Shown: in pieces, positions 51,104-58,855 of the stretch | Layout: every line of letters begins with the position of its first letter | How positions within the stretch are numbered: the stretch's first letter is position 1 | Assembly (NCBI RefSeq): GCF_020735465.1 | Contig: NZ_CP085935.1 | Location: 744,001-808,000, forward strand | DNA length: 64,000 nt | Direction of reading: 5' to 3' | Origin: Collinsella stercoris DSM 13279 | GTDB lineage: Bacteria; Actinomycetota; Coriobacteriia; Coriobacteriales; Coriobacteriaceae | The notes under the pieces: generated by a model | Told to the model about the DNA's origin: nothing | The model's database searches: none | The model's input: the letters and a program-made list of their open reading frames with translations, nothing else | Made by a program: the position numbers and the translations under genes

Positions 51104-52288
51104 GTGCAAAAGACCGTCCTGCTCTGCGTGACGGGGTGCATCGCCGCCTACAAGTCATGTGAGATCGCGCGCGCCCTGCAAAAGGCCGGCGTTCGCGTCA
51201 AGGTGTGCATGACGGAGCACGCCACCTCGTTCGTGGGCCCCACCACCTTCCGCGCGCTTACGCGCGAGGAGGTCGCCGTCGACCTGTTCGACAATCCCAG
51301 CGACCCCATTCACCACATCTCGCTGGCCAAGGAGCCCGATGTGGTGCTCGTCGCCCCCGCGACGGCGAACGTCGTCGCCAAGGTCGCGCACGGGCAGGCC
51401 GACGACCTGCTCACCACGACCGTCCTCGCCACCGATGCGCCGGTGGTCGTCGCGCCCGCCATGAACGTCGGCATGTGGCAGGCGGAGGCCACGCAGAAGA
51501 ACATCGCCACGCTCGAGCAGCGCGGCTTCGACATCGTGCGCCCCGCCACGGGTTACCTCGCGTGCGGCGACACGGGGGAGGGCAAGCTCGCCGACGTCGA
51601 CGACATCGTCGCGCGAACGCTCGTCGCCCTGAAGACCTCCCAGGCGCTGGCGGGGGAGCGCGTGCTCATCACCGCGGGGGGGACGCGCGAGGCGATCGAC
51701 CCCGTTCGCTACATCGGCAACCGCTCGTCGGGCAAGATGGGCCACGCGCTCGCGCGGGCGGCGCGCGCCATGGGGGCCGAGGTCACGCTCGTGACCGCCT
51801 CGACCCAGCTCTCGATCCCCTTTGGCGTCGAGGGCGTCCGCGTCGAGAGCGCGGCGCAGATGCTCGATGCCGTATCGCAGCGCTTCGATGCGTGCACCAT
51901 GCTCATCTGCGCCGCCGCGGTCGCCGATTACGCCCCCGCGCACCCGGCGTCCCATAAGTTGAGCAAGGCCGATGGCGAGCTCACGCATATCGACCTCGTC
52001 AAGACCGCCGACATCCTCGCCGAGATGTCCCGCGTCAAGGGAAATCGCGTGGTCATCGGCTTCGCCGCCGAGACCAACGACCTGGTGAGGCGTGCGCGCG
52101 CCAAGCTTGAGCGCAAGGGATGCGACGCCATCGTCGCCAACGACGTGTCGCGCGCCGAGTCGACCTTTGGCTCCGACACGAATGCCGTGACGTGGGTGAG
52201 TTCTCAAGGCGTTGAGGAGCTGCCATGCACCGGCAAGCAGGCTCTCGCATTTGAGCTGCTCAGACGTGCCGTCGCCCTAAAATCTTAG
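51104..52288 (+). CDS. coaBC: Phosphopantothenoylcysteine decarboxylase / phosphopantothenate-cysteine ligase
   Basis: The bifunctional enzyme performs two steps of coenzyme A synthesis. The 394-residue product has an FMN-binding CoaC half (VTGCIAAYK, HHISLAKEPDVVLVAPATANVVAK in parts, with the active-site His, and the LACGDTGEGKLAD loop with its Cys) and a CoaB half (TAGGTREAIDPVRYIGNRSSGKMG in parts, then AAVADYAP). It starts with GTG at 51104, three bases after the preceding stop, and ends the rpe unit. Confidence 0.95.
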   Translation: MQKTVLLCVTGCIAAYKSCEIARALQKAGVRVKVCMTEHATSFVGPTTFRALTREEVAVDLFDNPSDPIHHISLAKEPDVVLVAPATANVVAKVAHGQADDLLTTTVLATDAPVVVAPAMNVGMWQAEATQKNIATLEQRGFDIVRPATGYLACGDTGEGKLADVDDIVARTLVALKTSQALAGERVLITAGGTREAIDPVRYIGNRSSGKMGHALARAARAMGAEVTLVTASTQLSIPFGVEGVRVESAAQMLDAVSQRFDACTMLICAAAVADYAPAHPASHKLSKADGELTHIDLVKTADILAEMSRVKGNRVVIGFAAETNDLVRRARAKLERKGCDAIVANDVSRAESTFGSDTNAVTWVSSQGVEELPCTGKQALAFELLRRAVALKS

Positions 52289-52306
52289 GAAGTTTCAAAA
52301 TTCTTC

Positions 52307-52335
52307 TTGCATACGGGGCGGGCTTTGGGTAAAGT
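52307..52335 (+). promoter_or_regulatory. Promoter of tRNA-Pro: TTGCAT - 17 bp - TAAAGT
   Basis: TTGCAT at 52307-52312 and TAAAGT at 52330-52335 are 17 bp apart. The tRNA starts 12 bp after the -10, so the transcript may begin within a few bases of the mature 5' end. Confidence 0.8.
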
Positions 52336-52347
52336 ACTTCCTTGCTT

Positions 52348-52424
52348 CGGGACGTAGCGCAGCTTGGTAGCGCACTTGCATGGGGCGCAAGGGGTCGCTG
52401 GTTCAAATCCAGTCGTCCCGACCA
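52348..52424 (+). tRNA. tRNA-Pro (anticodon GGG)
   Basis: The cloverleaf has acceptor CGGGACG/CGTCCCG, D arm GCGC...GCGC, anticodon stem CTTGC/GCAAG with loop ATGGGGC giving GGG, T loop TTCAAAT and encoded CCA. It reads CCC and CCU. The first base pair C1-G72 is a bacterial proline identity feature. Confidence 0.94.
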
Positions 52425-52435
52425 CGGAGCATGAG

Positions 52436-52461
52436 AGGGCGGCTGTATGGCCGCCCTTTTT
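52436..52461 (+). terminator. Terminator of tRNA-Pro
   Basis: AGGGCGGC at 52436-52443 and GCCGCCCT at 52450-52457 pair perfectly around a six-base loop, then TTTT. It lies 11 bp after the tRNA. Confidence 0.9.
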
Positions 52462-52537
52462 GTTTAGCGTATGGGTTAGCCATCCGCAAAGCGGGTATCA
52501 TCCTTCCAGTGTTTTTCATCGACCAGGGGAGTCACGC

Positions 52538-53281
52538 GTGGCAGCAGGCAAGATCAGGAAGAAGATCAAGAAGGAGCTCATCGGCACGTCCGATTATCCG
52601 TCCAACAAGATCTTCACCATCTCCAACTTCATCACGTTCACCCGCCTGATCCTCACCGGCGTGTTCCTGTACCTGTTCGTCACCGATTTCAATCGATACG
52701 TCGCACTCGTCATCTACGCCGTCGCCGCGTCCACCGACTGGCTGGACGGCCAGATCGCCCGCATGACCAAGACGGTGAGCTGGCTGGGCAAGCTGCTCGA
52801 CCCCATCGTCGACCGCGCCCTGCTGTTCTGCGGCGTCGTGGGCCTCGTCGCCCGCGAGGAGCTGCCCCTGTGGATCTGCCTTGCCATCGTGGGGCGCGAC
52901 ATCTACCTGTTTTTGGGTAACTTCGTGGTCAAGCGCTACCATAAGCGGCCCATCGACGTCGTGTTCGTCGGCAAGCTGGCCACCGCGCTGCTCATGAGCG
53001 GGTTCACCCTCATGCTGCTCGGCCTGCCCGTCCTCGACGGCCTGGGCATCGTCCCCGATTCGCTCACGTGGCTTCCCGGGCTCAACTGCACGCCCGTCCC
53101 GCTCGGCATCTTCTTCGTGTACGCGGGCGTGTGCTGCTCGCTGCTCACCGGCCTCGTGTACACCGTCAAGGGCCTGCAGGCCATCCGCAACGCCATCGCC
53201 CATCCCGAGGACGAGGACGAGGACTTCCTCAACCCGGATATCGATGAGGGTGAAGAGGCTTCTGCGGCGGAGACTGCGTGA
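52538..53281 (+). CDS. CDP-alcohol phosphatidyltransferase, PgsA-like
   Basis: The enzyme joins CDP-diacylglycerol (from CdsA) to an alcohol, most likely glycerol-3-phosphate. The 247-residue membrane protein has the signature D-x2-DG-x2-AR-x8-G-x3-D-x3-D, seen as DWLDGQIARMTK then G-KLL-DPIVD. About six transmembrane helices and an acidic C-terminal tail are visible. AGGGGAG at 52525-52531 sets a GTG start at 52538. PgsA is likely, but cardiolipin or phosphatidylinositol-type synthases share the motif. Confidence 0.88.
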   Translation: MAAGKIRKKIKKELIGTSDYPSNKIFTISNFITFTRLILTGVFLYLFVTDFNRYVALVIYAVAASTDWLDGQIARMTKTVSWLGKLLDPIVDRALLFCGVVGLVAREELPLWICLAIVGRDIYLFLGNFVVKRYHKRPIDVVFVGKLATALLMSGFTLMLLGLPVLDGLGIVPDSLTWLPGLNCTPVPLGIFFVYAGVCCSLLTGLVYTVKGLQAIRNAIAHPEDEDEDFLNPDIDEGEEASAAETA

Positions 53282-53308
53282 TTGCTCCTGCACGCCCGTC
53301 GCTTGCGG

Positions 53309-53314
53309 TAGAAT
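53309..53314 (+). promoter_or_regulatory. Possible -10 (TAGAAT) for the FHA gene
   Basis: TAGAAT at 53309-53314 lies 58 bp before the FHA start. No -35 with good spacing was found. The hexamer matches those before acpP and pyrH. Confidence 0.35.
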
Positions 53315-53372
53315 GAATGAATCAGTGACGTTTTCCCGGATGGTAATCTGGGGTATCCAATAGGGGGTTCCC

Positions 53373-53783
53373 ATGGCCAACTTCGAGCAGAATGAGACGA
53401 CGCGCATCTTCCGCATGCCGAGCAGCGACGCAACGGCACCCGATTTGATGAAGAGCGCCTCGCTCGTCGTTCCCGTGCTCTCCATCATCAAGGGTCCCCA
53501 GACCGGCAACGTCTTCGAGATCGACGCCCCCGAGATCACCATCGGCCGCGATCCGGCCAACACCATTTTCCTCAACGACATGACCGTCTCGCGCAGCCAC
53601 GCCAAGATTCTGCGCAACGAGGCGGGTGTCCTCATCGAGGACCTGGGGTCCCTCAACGGCACCTGGGTCGATGGCGCGATCGTCAACTCCGCCCCTCTGC
53701 ACGACGGCTCTTCCGTGCAGATCGGCACCTTCACGCTGATGTACCACGAGAGCACCGTGGAGCGCATCGAAACCGGTGAGTAG
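53373..53783 (+). CDS. FHA-domain protein, GarA-like
   Basis: The 136-residue protein has a short N-terminal tail with a Thr-Thr motif (NETTRIF) and a single FHA domain (about 45-130) with ITIGRDPANTIFLND, VSRSHAKI and LGSLNGTWVDG. In mycobacteria GarA has the same build: the tail Thr pair is phosphorylated by Ser/Thr kinases, and the FHA domain then binds its own tail, releasing control of glutamate metabolism enzymes. The MerR gene that follows strengthens the match. Phosphorylation here is inferred. Confidence 0.88.
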   Translation: MANFEQNETTRIFRMPSSDATAPDLMKSASLVVPVLSIIKGPQTGNVFEIDAPEITIGRDPANTIFLNDMTVSRSHAKILRNEAGVLIEDLGSLNGTWVDGAIVNSAPLHDGSSVQIGTFTLMYHESTVERIETGE

Positions 53784-54672
53784 TTTGGCTGAGCGCAGCT
53801 ACCTCAGCATCGGGCAGGTGGTGAACCTGCTCCGCGGAACGTACCCCGACCTCTCAAACTCCAAGATCCGCTTCCTCGAGGACGAGGGGCTCATAACGCC
53901 GCACCGCACGCCCAAGGGCTACCGTCAGTACTCCAAAGCGGACGTCGATCGGCTTGAGGTCATTTTGCATCTGCAAAAAACGAGGTACATGCCGCTCTCG
54001 GCCATCAAGCAAAAGCTTGACAGCGCCTCCGACCTCTCCACGCTCGCGTTCGAGGTCGGCTTGCTCACCGATGCCCCCATGAAGGTTGCCTCCAAGGAGA
54101 CCCGCCAAAAGCTCCATCTCATCGAGGACGTCCCCGATATCCTGGGCGTCGACATCGCGTTTCTGCGCCAGCTGGCCGACAACGACCTCATACGCATCGT
54201 TCGCAGCCCCCAGAATCGCGAATTGATCGACGGCCGCGACTTCGAGATCATCCGTCACTGCGCCGAGCTCTCGCGCTTCCACATCGAGCCGCGCAACCTG
54301 CGCCAGTACGTCATCGCGGCGAACCGCGAGTCGGCCCTCTTCGAGCAGGTGCTCATCGGCATGCTCGGCACGGACGATTCGGATGACGACCGTGAGGCCA
54401 AGCTCGACCGCGCGTTCAAGACGCTGCACGACCTCACCGACGGGGTCCGCACCGCGCTGTTGCGCAACCGCGTCTTCGAATCGCTCAACGCGGTCGTCGA
54501 GGACGCCGACGTGGACGCCATCGACGACGAGATCACGCGCGCGGAGCAGGCGGCCCAGGGGCGCGCAGCCGCATCGTACGCCTCCTCCATCTCATCCTCA
54601 GGCATCTCTCCGCTCGACGCGAGCGAACTTGCAGCCCAGCCCATTCGCGTCCTGCCCTTGGACGCAGAGTAG
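53776..54672 (+). CDS. MerR-family regulator, FtsR-like
   Basis: The 298-residue protein has an N-terminal MerR winged helix (YLSIGQVVNLLRGTYPDLSNSKIRFLEDEG in parts, then TPKGYRQYSKADVDRLEVIL), and a second, shorter wHTH-like segment around 115-165. The pattern and the preceding FHA gene match the actinobacterial GarA-FtsR pair, where FtsR activates ftsZ and other division genes. The GTG at 53776 overlaps the FHA stop; TTG at 53785 is an alternative. No metal-binding Cys cluster is present. Confidence 0.88.
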   Translation: MSSLAERSYLSIGQVVNLLRGTYPDLSNSKIRFLEDEGLITPHRTPKGYRQYSKADVDRLEVILHLQKTRYMPLSAIKQKLDSASDLSTLAFEVGLLTDAPMKVASKETRQKLHLIEDVPDILGVDIAFLRQLADNDLIRIVRSPQNRELIDGRDFEIIRHCAELSRFHIEPRNLRQYVIAANRESALFEQVLIGMLGTDDSDDDREAKLDRAFKTLHDLTDGVRTALLRNRVFESLNAVVEDADVDAIDDEITRAEQAAQGRAAASYASSISSSGISPLDASELAAQPIRVLPLDAE

Positions 54673-54684
54673 AAAGCGCATACC

Positions 54685-55218
54685 ATGGCAAGCTTCGATT
54701 ACGAGTCCTACATCACCGACATCCCTGACTATCCCGAGCCGGGCGTCGTGTTCAAGGACATCACGCCCCTGTTCGCGGACGCCGAGGCCATGCGCCGCAC
54801 GGTCAAGGACATCGCCGATCATTTCCGCGATGCGGGCGTCACCAAGGTCGTCGGCCCCGAGGCGCGCGGCTTCATGATCGGCGTGCCCGTGGCCCTCGAG
54901 CTCGGCGCGGGCTTCATTCCGGCGCGCAAGCCCGGCAAGCTCCCGCGCGAGACCTATGCCGTGAGCTATGAGCTCGAGTACGGCACGGACACGCTCGAGA
55001 TCCACCGCGACGCCATCCAGCCCGGGGATCGCGTGCTCATCGTCGACGACCTGATCGCCACGGGCGGCACCGCCGCGGCGACCGGAAAACTTGTGCAAGA
55101 TGTGTCGGGCGTACTAGTAGGGTATGCTTGTATCTTGGAGCTGACGTTCCTCGAACCGCGCAAGGCGCTCGCCGCCGCCGGCGACCAGGAGCTGTACAGC
55201 CTCGTCAAGGTCCAGTAA
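54685..55218 (+). CDS. apt: Adenine phosphoribosyltransferase
   Basis: APRT salvages adenine to AMP. The 177-residue product has FKDITPLFAD near the N-terminus, GPEARGFMIGVPVA, and the PRPP-binding VLIVDDLIATGGTAAA. It follows the MerR gene by 12 bp. A purine permease gene lies at 60.3-61.6 kb, so salvage genes are present at both ends of this region but are not in one operon. Confidence 0.95.
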   Translation: MASFDYESYITDIPDYPEPGVVFKDITPLFADAEAMRRTVKDIADHFRDAGVTKVVGPEARGFMIGVPVALELGAGFIPARKPGKLPRETYAVSYELEYGTDTLEIHRDAIQPGDRVLIVDDLIATGGTAAATGKLVQDVSGVLVGYACILELTFLEPRKALAAAGDQELYSLVKVQ

Positions 55219-55256
55219 CCGAGCGCGCGTCATGCGCGCATCGAGGAGTTTCTCAT

Positions 55257-56372
55257 ATGACGCACTCTAAACGTAGCCTTACCGTTCGCCGTGCGATCGT
55301 CTCGGGCCTTACCGGCCTCGTGTTGTTCTCCGGCGTTCCCACCTTCGCCTTCGCCGATACCGAGTCCGATCTCGCCGCCGCCCGCGCGCAGCTCGAGGCC
55401 ATCGGTCGCCAATCCGAGCAGATCACCGGCGAGCTCGCCGAGCTCACGGGTGATCTCGAGCGCACGCGCGGCGAGATCGATCAGAAGAACTCCGAGATCG
55501 CCGAGCGCCAGGAGCTTCTCTCCACGTTCGCCTCCTCAGAGTACAAGGGCGGCCTTGCCGGGCTGCTCGAGATCGTGATGGCCTCCGAGTCGTTCGATCA
55601 GCTCGTTTCGAGCGTGACCTACATGAACAAGGTGGCCAACACGCAGGCCGAGACCATCTCCGAGGTGAAGACCCTCAAGCAGGAGCTCACCGACAAGCAG
55701 GCCGAGCAGGAGAAGAACGTTCAGGCGACGCAGAAGAAGGTCGATGAGCTGAACGAGCAGCGCGCGAGCGCCTCGTCGCTGGTCAACTCCCTCGACGCCA
55801 AGCTCCAGGAGGAGTTGGCTGCCGAGGCGGCCGCCAACGCGGCATTGCAGCAGGGTCTCAACGCCGGCTCGAGCGAACAGATCCAGGACGTCGAGAACAC
55901 CGAGACGCCCGATTCCGGTACCGGCAACCAAGGCGGTGGGACGCAGGGCGAGACCCCTTCCCAGCCCACTCCGACCCCGCAGCCGCAGCCGCAGCCGCAG
56001 CCGCAGCCGCAGCCGCAGCCCGAACCCGATCCCGAGCCCGGATACAATCCCGGCACCGGCAACGCCATCGTCGACCGCGCCTACAGCTGGGTCGGCAAGG
56101 CCGATTACGTGTGGGGCGCCTGCGCTCCCGGCCAGTTCGATTGCTCCGGATTCGTGAGCTACTGCCTGACGGGCAGCTACACGCGTCTGGGCACGACGTA
56201 CACCTTCCTCCGGTGGCCGCGCGTGAGCAACCCCCAGCCGGGTGATGTCGCCGTGAATTCCGGCCACTGCGGCATCTACATCGGCAACGGCCAGATGATC
56301 CACTCCGCCACGTATGGCGTCGGCGTGGTCGTCGGTCCCGTGCAGTCCGGCATGGTGTTCGTGCGCTACTAG
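55257..56372 (+). CDS. Secreted NlpC/P60 peptidoglycan hydrolase with coiled coil and Pro-Gln linker
   Basis: The 371-residue protein begins with a signal peptide (basic start, hydrophobic 13-30, cleavage near AFA-DT). A long coiled coil follows (about 35-215), then a (PQ)n linker and an NlpC/P60 domain with Cys296 in DCSGF, His337 in SGHCG and a third polar residue near His349. The build resembles division hydrolases such as RipA or PcsB, so action at the septum is plausible. GAGGAG precedes the ATG at 55257. Confidence 0.92.
   Translation: MTHSKRSLTVRRAIVSGLTGLVLFSGVPTFAFADTESDLAAARAQLEAIGRQSEQITGELAELTGDLERTRGEIDQKNSEIAERQELLSTFASSEYKGGLAGLLEIVMASESFDQLVSSVTYMNKVANTQAETISEVKTLKQELTDKQAEQEKNVQATQKKVDELNEQRASASSLVNSLDAKLQEELAAEAAANAALQQGLNAGSSEQIQDVENTETPDSGTGNQGGGTQGETPSQPTPTPQPQPQPQPQPQPQPEPDPEPGYNPGTGNAIVDRAYSWVGKADYVWGACAPGQFDCSGFVSYCLTGSYTRLGTTYTFLRWPRVSNPQPGDVAVNSGHCGIYIGNGQMIHSATYGVGVVVGPVQSGMVFVRY
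55980..56020. repeat. (CAGCCG)n hexanucleotide repeat coding the Pro-Gln linker
   Basis: Just under seven tandem copies of CAGCCG run from 55980 to 56020 inside the hydrolase gene. Changes in copy number keep the frame and would only lengthen or shorten the wall-spanning linker by two residues each. Confidence 0.9.
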
Positions 56373-56397
56373 CGCCCGAACAATACATAGAGCGCGC

Positions 56398-56430
56398 AAC
56401 GGCGGGGGAGCAGACCCTCCGCCGTTTTAT
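56398..56430 (+). terminator. Terminator of the NlpC/P60 gene
   Basis: AACGGCGGGGG from 56398 pairs with CCTCCGCCGTT (one G-U), followed by TTATTT. It lies about 25 bp after the hydrolase stop. Confidence 0.8.
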
Positions 56431-56491
56431 TTGGGTAGAAGGTGTCTTGACGTGGCAGATGGGTGGACGCCCGCGCCGGCGCAATAAGGTA

Positions 56492-56497
56492 TATACT
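56492..56497 (+). promoter_or_regulatory. Possible -10 (TATACT) for degV
   Basis: TATACT at 56492-56497 lies 34 bp before the degV start, in an AT-rich patch after a terminator. There is no good -35 at 16-18 bp. Confidence 0.4.
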
Positions 56498-56530
56498 CTG
56501 AGCACTCGCATATGGGCGAAAGGAATATGA

Positions 56531-57412
56531 ATGACTTGGGCACTCATCGCTGATTCAAGCTGCAACCTCCGCGAATATCGACCGACCGCTCCCGACTGCA
56601 TCTATGCGGTCGCGCCCCTCAAGATCGAGGTGGCAGGGGAGGAGTTCATCGATGACGCGTCGCTCGATGTCGAGGAGCTCAACCGTCGCGTCGCCGCGGA
56701 GAGCTCGGCATCGGGCAGCGCGTGCCCGAGCGCGGGGGAGTGGGCCGATCTTTTCCGCAGCGCCGATAACGTGATCGCGGTGACCATCTCGTCCAATCTC
56801 TCGGGAAGCTTCGACGCCGCCGAGATGGGGCGCAACCTCGTCATGGACGAGTACGCCCGCGAGCACGATGGCCAGATAGCCGGTAAGAACATCTACGTGC
56901 TCGATTCGCACGCCGCGGGCGGAAAGCTCGAATTGATCATCGAGCTATTAGATAGGCACCTTAGCAATAATCCTGACTGCACGTTCGATGAGGCGGTGGC
57001 CTACGCCGATCGCCTTGCCACCCATTCGCAGGTGCAGTACTCGCTGAGCAGCTATGACAATCTCACCAAGAACGGACGCATGCCCAAGCTGGTGGGGGCG
57101 TTGGCGAGCGGGCTTTCGATTCGCATGCTCGGAACCGCGAGTGCGCAGGGCACGATTAAGGTGGTGGCGCCGACGCGCGGTGACCGCAAGACGTATCGCA
57201 AGATCATCGATGTGATGCGCTCGGATGGATTCCGTGGCGGCTTGGTGTACATCGATCACGTCTCAAATGTGGCCGGCGCACAGGCCCTCAGCGATGCGAT
57301 TATGACCGAATGGCCGCAGTCGCAGATTCGCGTTCTTCCATGCGGGGGGCTCTGCTCGTACTATGCCGAGGCGACTGGACTCATCATCGGCTACGAATGG
57401 CTCGGAGAGTAG
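56531..57412 (+). CDS. DegV family fatty-acid-binding protein
   Basis: The 293-residue protein has the DegV (FakB-type) fold: IADSSCNL at the N-terminus, SACPSAGEW, VTISSNLSGSFDAA, VLDSHAAGG, and the C-terminal GGLCSYYAEATGLIIGY. FakB proteins bind a fatty acid for phosphorylation by FakA, giving acyl-phosphate for PlsX/PlsY; no fakA is in the window. GAAAGGA at 56518-56524 selects the ATG at 56531. A terminator before and a hairpin after make it a single-gene unit. Confidence 0.92.
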   Translation: MTWALIADSSCNLREYRPTAPDCIYAVAPLKIEVAGEEFIDDASLDVEELNRRVAAESSASGSACPSAGEWADLFRSADNVIAVTISSNLSGSFDAAEMGRNLVMDEYAREHDGQIAGKNIYVLDSHAAGGKLELIIELLDRHLSNNPDCTFDEAVAYADRLATHSQVQYSLSSYDNLTKNGRMPKLVGALASGLSIRMLGTASAQGTIKVVAPTRGDRKTYRKIIDVMRSDGFRGGLVYIDHVSNVAGAQALSDAIMTEWPQSQIRVLPCGGLCSYYAEATGLIIGYEWLGE

Positions 57413-57477
57413 GCCGAGTGGCCTCCGTTCCGCGCGTATTCCACGTGAGAACTATTCGTTGTTTCGCTCCATGCTTA

Positions 57478-57523
57478 GGCCTCCCGTTCCTTGGGACAAA
57501 TAACGCCCAAGGAACGGGAGGCC
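57478..57523. other. Perfect 18-bp inverted repeat with 10-nt loop after degV
   Basis: GGCCTCCCGTTCCTTGGG at 57478-57495 is the exact complement of 57506-57523. No T run follows, so it is not a classic terminator, although it lies between convergent genes degV(+) and trxB(-). Its arms are not shared with the other palindromes in the window. Confidence 0.75.
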
Positions 57524-57679
57524 GTTCATTATCGCATCGTGGCGTCAAATATCCTATGAAGTACGGTAAAAAGTCAACTTTACATAATATATATTATCAA
57601 CAGATTAGGTTTCGCAAAGGAAGTAACTGAACTGGAGGCAAAGACAGGATGCCATCCATGGCATTTCGTCTCGATACGA
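57524..57679. other. AT-rich gene-free sequence
   Basis: The 396-bp degV-trxB gap has an AT-rich patch near 57555-57605 (a run rich in ATATAT) that contrasts sharply with the genome. I see no gene or complete promoter in it. Such a patch can mark an insertion site or a promoter of an unseen small RNA; neither is shown. Confidence 0.4.
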
Positions 57680-57769
57680 CAGCAGGTGCCCGCCGTGCGC
57701 CTCATCGAAGTCAACGAGCTCGACGAACCGACCGCGGGTGCGGCGGCTTCGGCTCGAGCGGTTTGAAAC
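57680..57769 (+). pseudogene. Remnant of a dut 3' end, frameshifted
   Basis: About 90 bp on the + strand match the last 90 bp of the intact dut gene (61.6 kb, minus strand) with roughly eight mismatches and one deleted A. Before the deletion it still reads QVPAVRLIEVNELDE; after it, another frame reads DRGCGGFGSSG. No start or other dUTPase motif is present upstream. Most mismatches are silent, so the copy diverged while still under selection and decayed later, or came from a related strain. Confidence 0.85.
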
Positions 57770-57808
57770 ATTGAGTGTAGCTACGGATAGCACCTCATCG
57801 GGGTGTAA

Positions 57809-58744
57809 TCAATTGTGCTGCTCGATGTATTGATACGCGCTCATGGCCGCGATGGCGCCGTCGGATGCGGCGGTGATGACCTGCCGCAAGGTCTTTGAGC
57901 GCATGTCACCGGCGCAGAACAGTCCCGGGGTGCGCGTGGCCATGCCGTCATCGGTCAGGACACCGCCGTCGGCCCCAAGATCCACGAGCGGTTCGACCAA
58001 AGCGGTCGCCGGATCATGACCGACCGCGACGAAAATGCCGACGCTGCCCTCATCGAATCGTTCAACATGGGTTTCGCCCGTTGCATTGTCACGGAAGGTG
58101 ATGGCGTTGATGAACGTCTCGCCCTCGACATCGGTAATGCTAGTTTGGTACCTAACCGAGATATTCTCTCGTGCGAGAAGTCGATCGGCCATACCGCGCG
58201 AAGCGCGAAACTCATCGCGCCTGACGACCAGCTCGACCGATGAGGCGATATTGGACAGATACAGGGCCTCTTCGACGGCGGAATTCCCGCCGCCTATGAT
58301 AAAGACGCGTTTTCCACGGTAGAACATGCCGTCGCAGGTGGCGCAATACGATACTCCCCTGCCCCGGAACGCGTCCTCGCCGGTAAACCCACCTTGGCGG
58401 GGGGTCGCGCCGGTCGCGACGACGACCGCGCGCGCGGTCAGCTGCTCCATGTCCGTCGTGATGACAAACGAGCCCGAATCGTCCTTCTCAATGGCTTGCA
58501 CCCAGCCATAGGCGCTGTGCGCCCCGGCCTGCTCCGCGTGCGCCTGCATCTTCTGCCCGAGCTCGGCCCCCGAACAGCTTGGGATTCCCGGGTAGTTGTC
58601 GATGACATCGGACGTCGCGATCTGCCCGCCGGGCATACCGTGTTCCAGGACGAGCACGTCAAGACTGGCGCGTGCTGCGTACAGGGCCGCGGAATACCCT
58701 GCGGGGCCGCCTCCGATGACGATGAGGTCGTGCTTGGTTGCCAT
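57809..58744 (-). CDS. trxB: Thioredoxin reductase
   Basis: TrxB passes NADPH electrons to thioredoxin through FAD. The 311-residue product has the FAD site IVIGGGPAGYSAALYAARA, the redox pair Cys134/Cys137 in SYCATCDGM, the NADPH site VFIIGGGNSAVEEALYL and the C-terminal CAGDMRSKTLRQVITAASDGAIAA (in parts). The start at 58744 follows AAAGGA with a slightly long spacing. No thioredoxin gene is adjacent. Confidence 0.95.
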   Translation of the reverse strand: MATKHDLIVIGGGPAGYSAALYAARASLDVLVLEHGMPGGQIATSDVIDNYPGIPSCSGAELGQKMQAHAEQAGAHSAYGWVQAIEKDDSGSFVITTDMEQLTARAVVVATGATPRQGGFTGEDAFRGRGVSYCATCDGMFYRGKRVFIIGGGNSAVEEALYLSNIASSVELVVRRDEFRASRGMADRLLARENISVRYQTSITDVEGETFINAITFRDNATGETHVERFDEGSVGIFVAVGHDPATALVEPLVDLGADGGVLTDDGMATRTPGLFCAGDMRSKTLRQVITAASDGAIAAMSAYQYIEQHN

Positions 58745-58794
58745 AGGTTAATCATCCTTTCGTACGTCATTTCTTTGCTCATACCCGATTGCGG

Positions 58795-58822
58795 ATGACA
58801 CTTACACGCCAAGCAATACAAT
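58795..58822 (+). promoter_or_regulatory. Promoter of the glycosyltransferase gene: ATGACA - 16 bp - TACAAT
   Basis: ATGACA at 58795-58800 and TACAAT at 58817-58822 are 16 bp apart, in the 111-bp divergent gap with trxB. The start codon lies 33 bp after the -10. Confidence 0.5.
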
Positions 58823-58855
58823 GCTGATAGCTCAACGACTCTGGAGACTCTTGCC

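Noticed and set aside
55980-56020. CRISPR-like array
   Set aside because: The tandem hexamers have no spacers and lie inside a coding linker.
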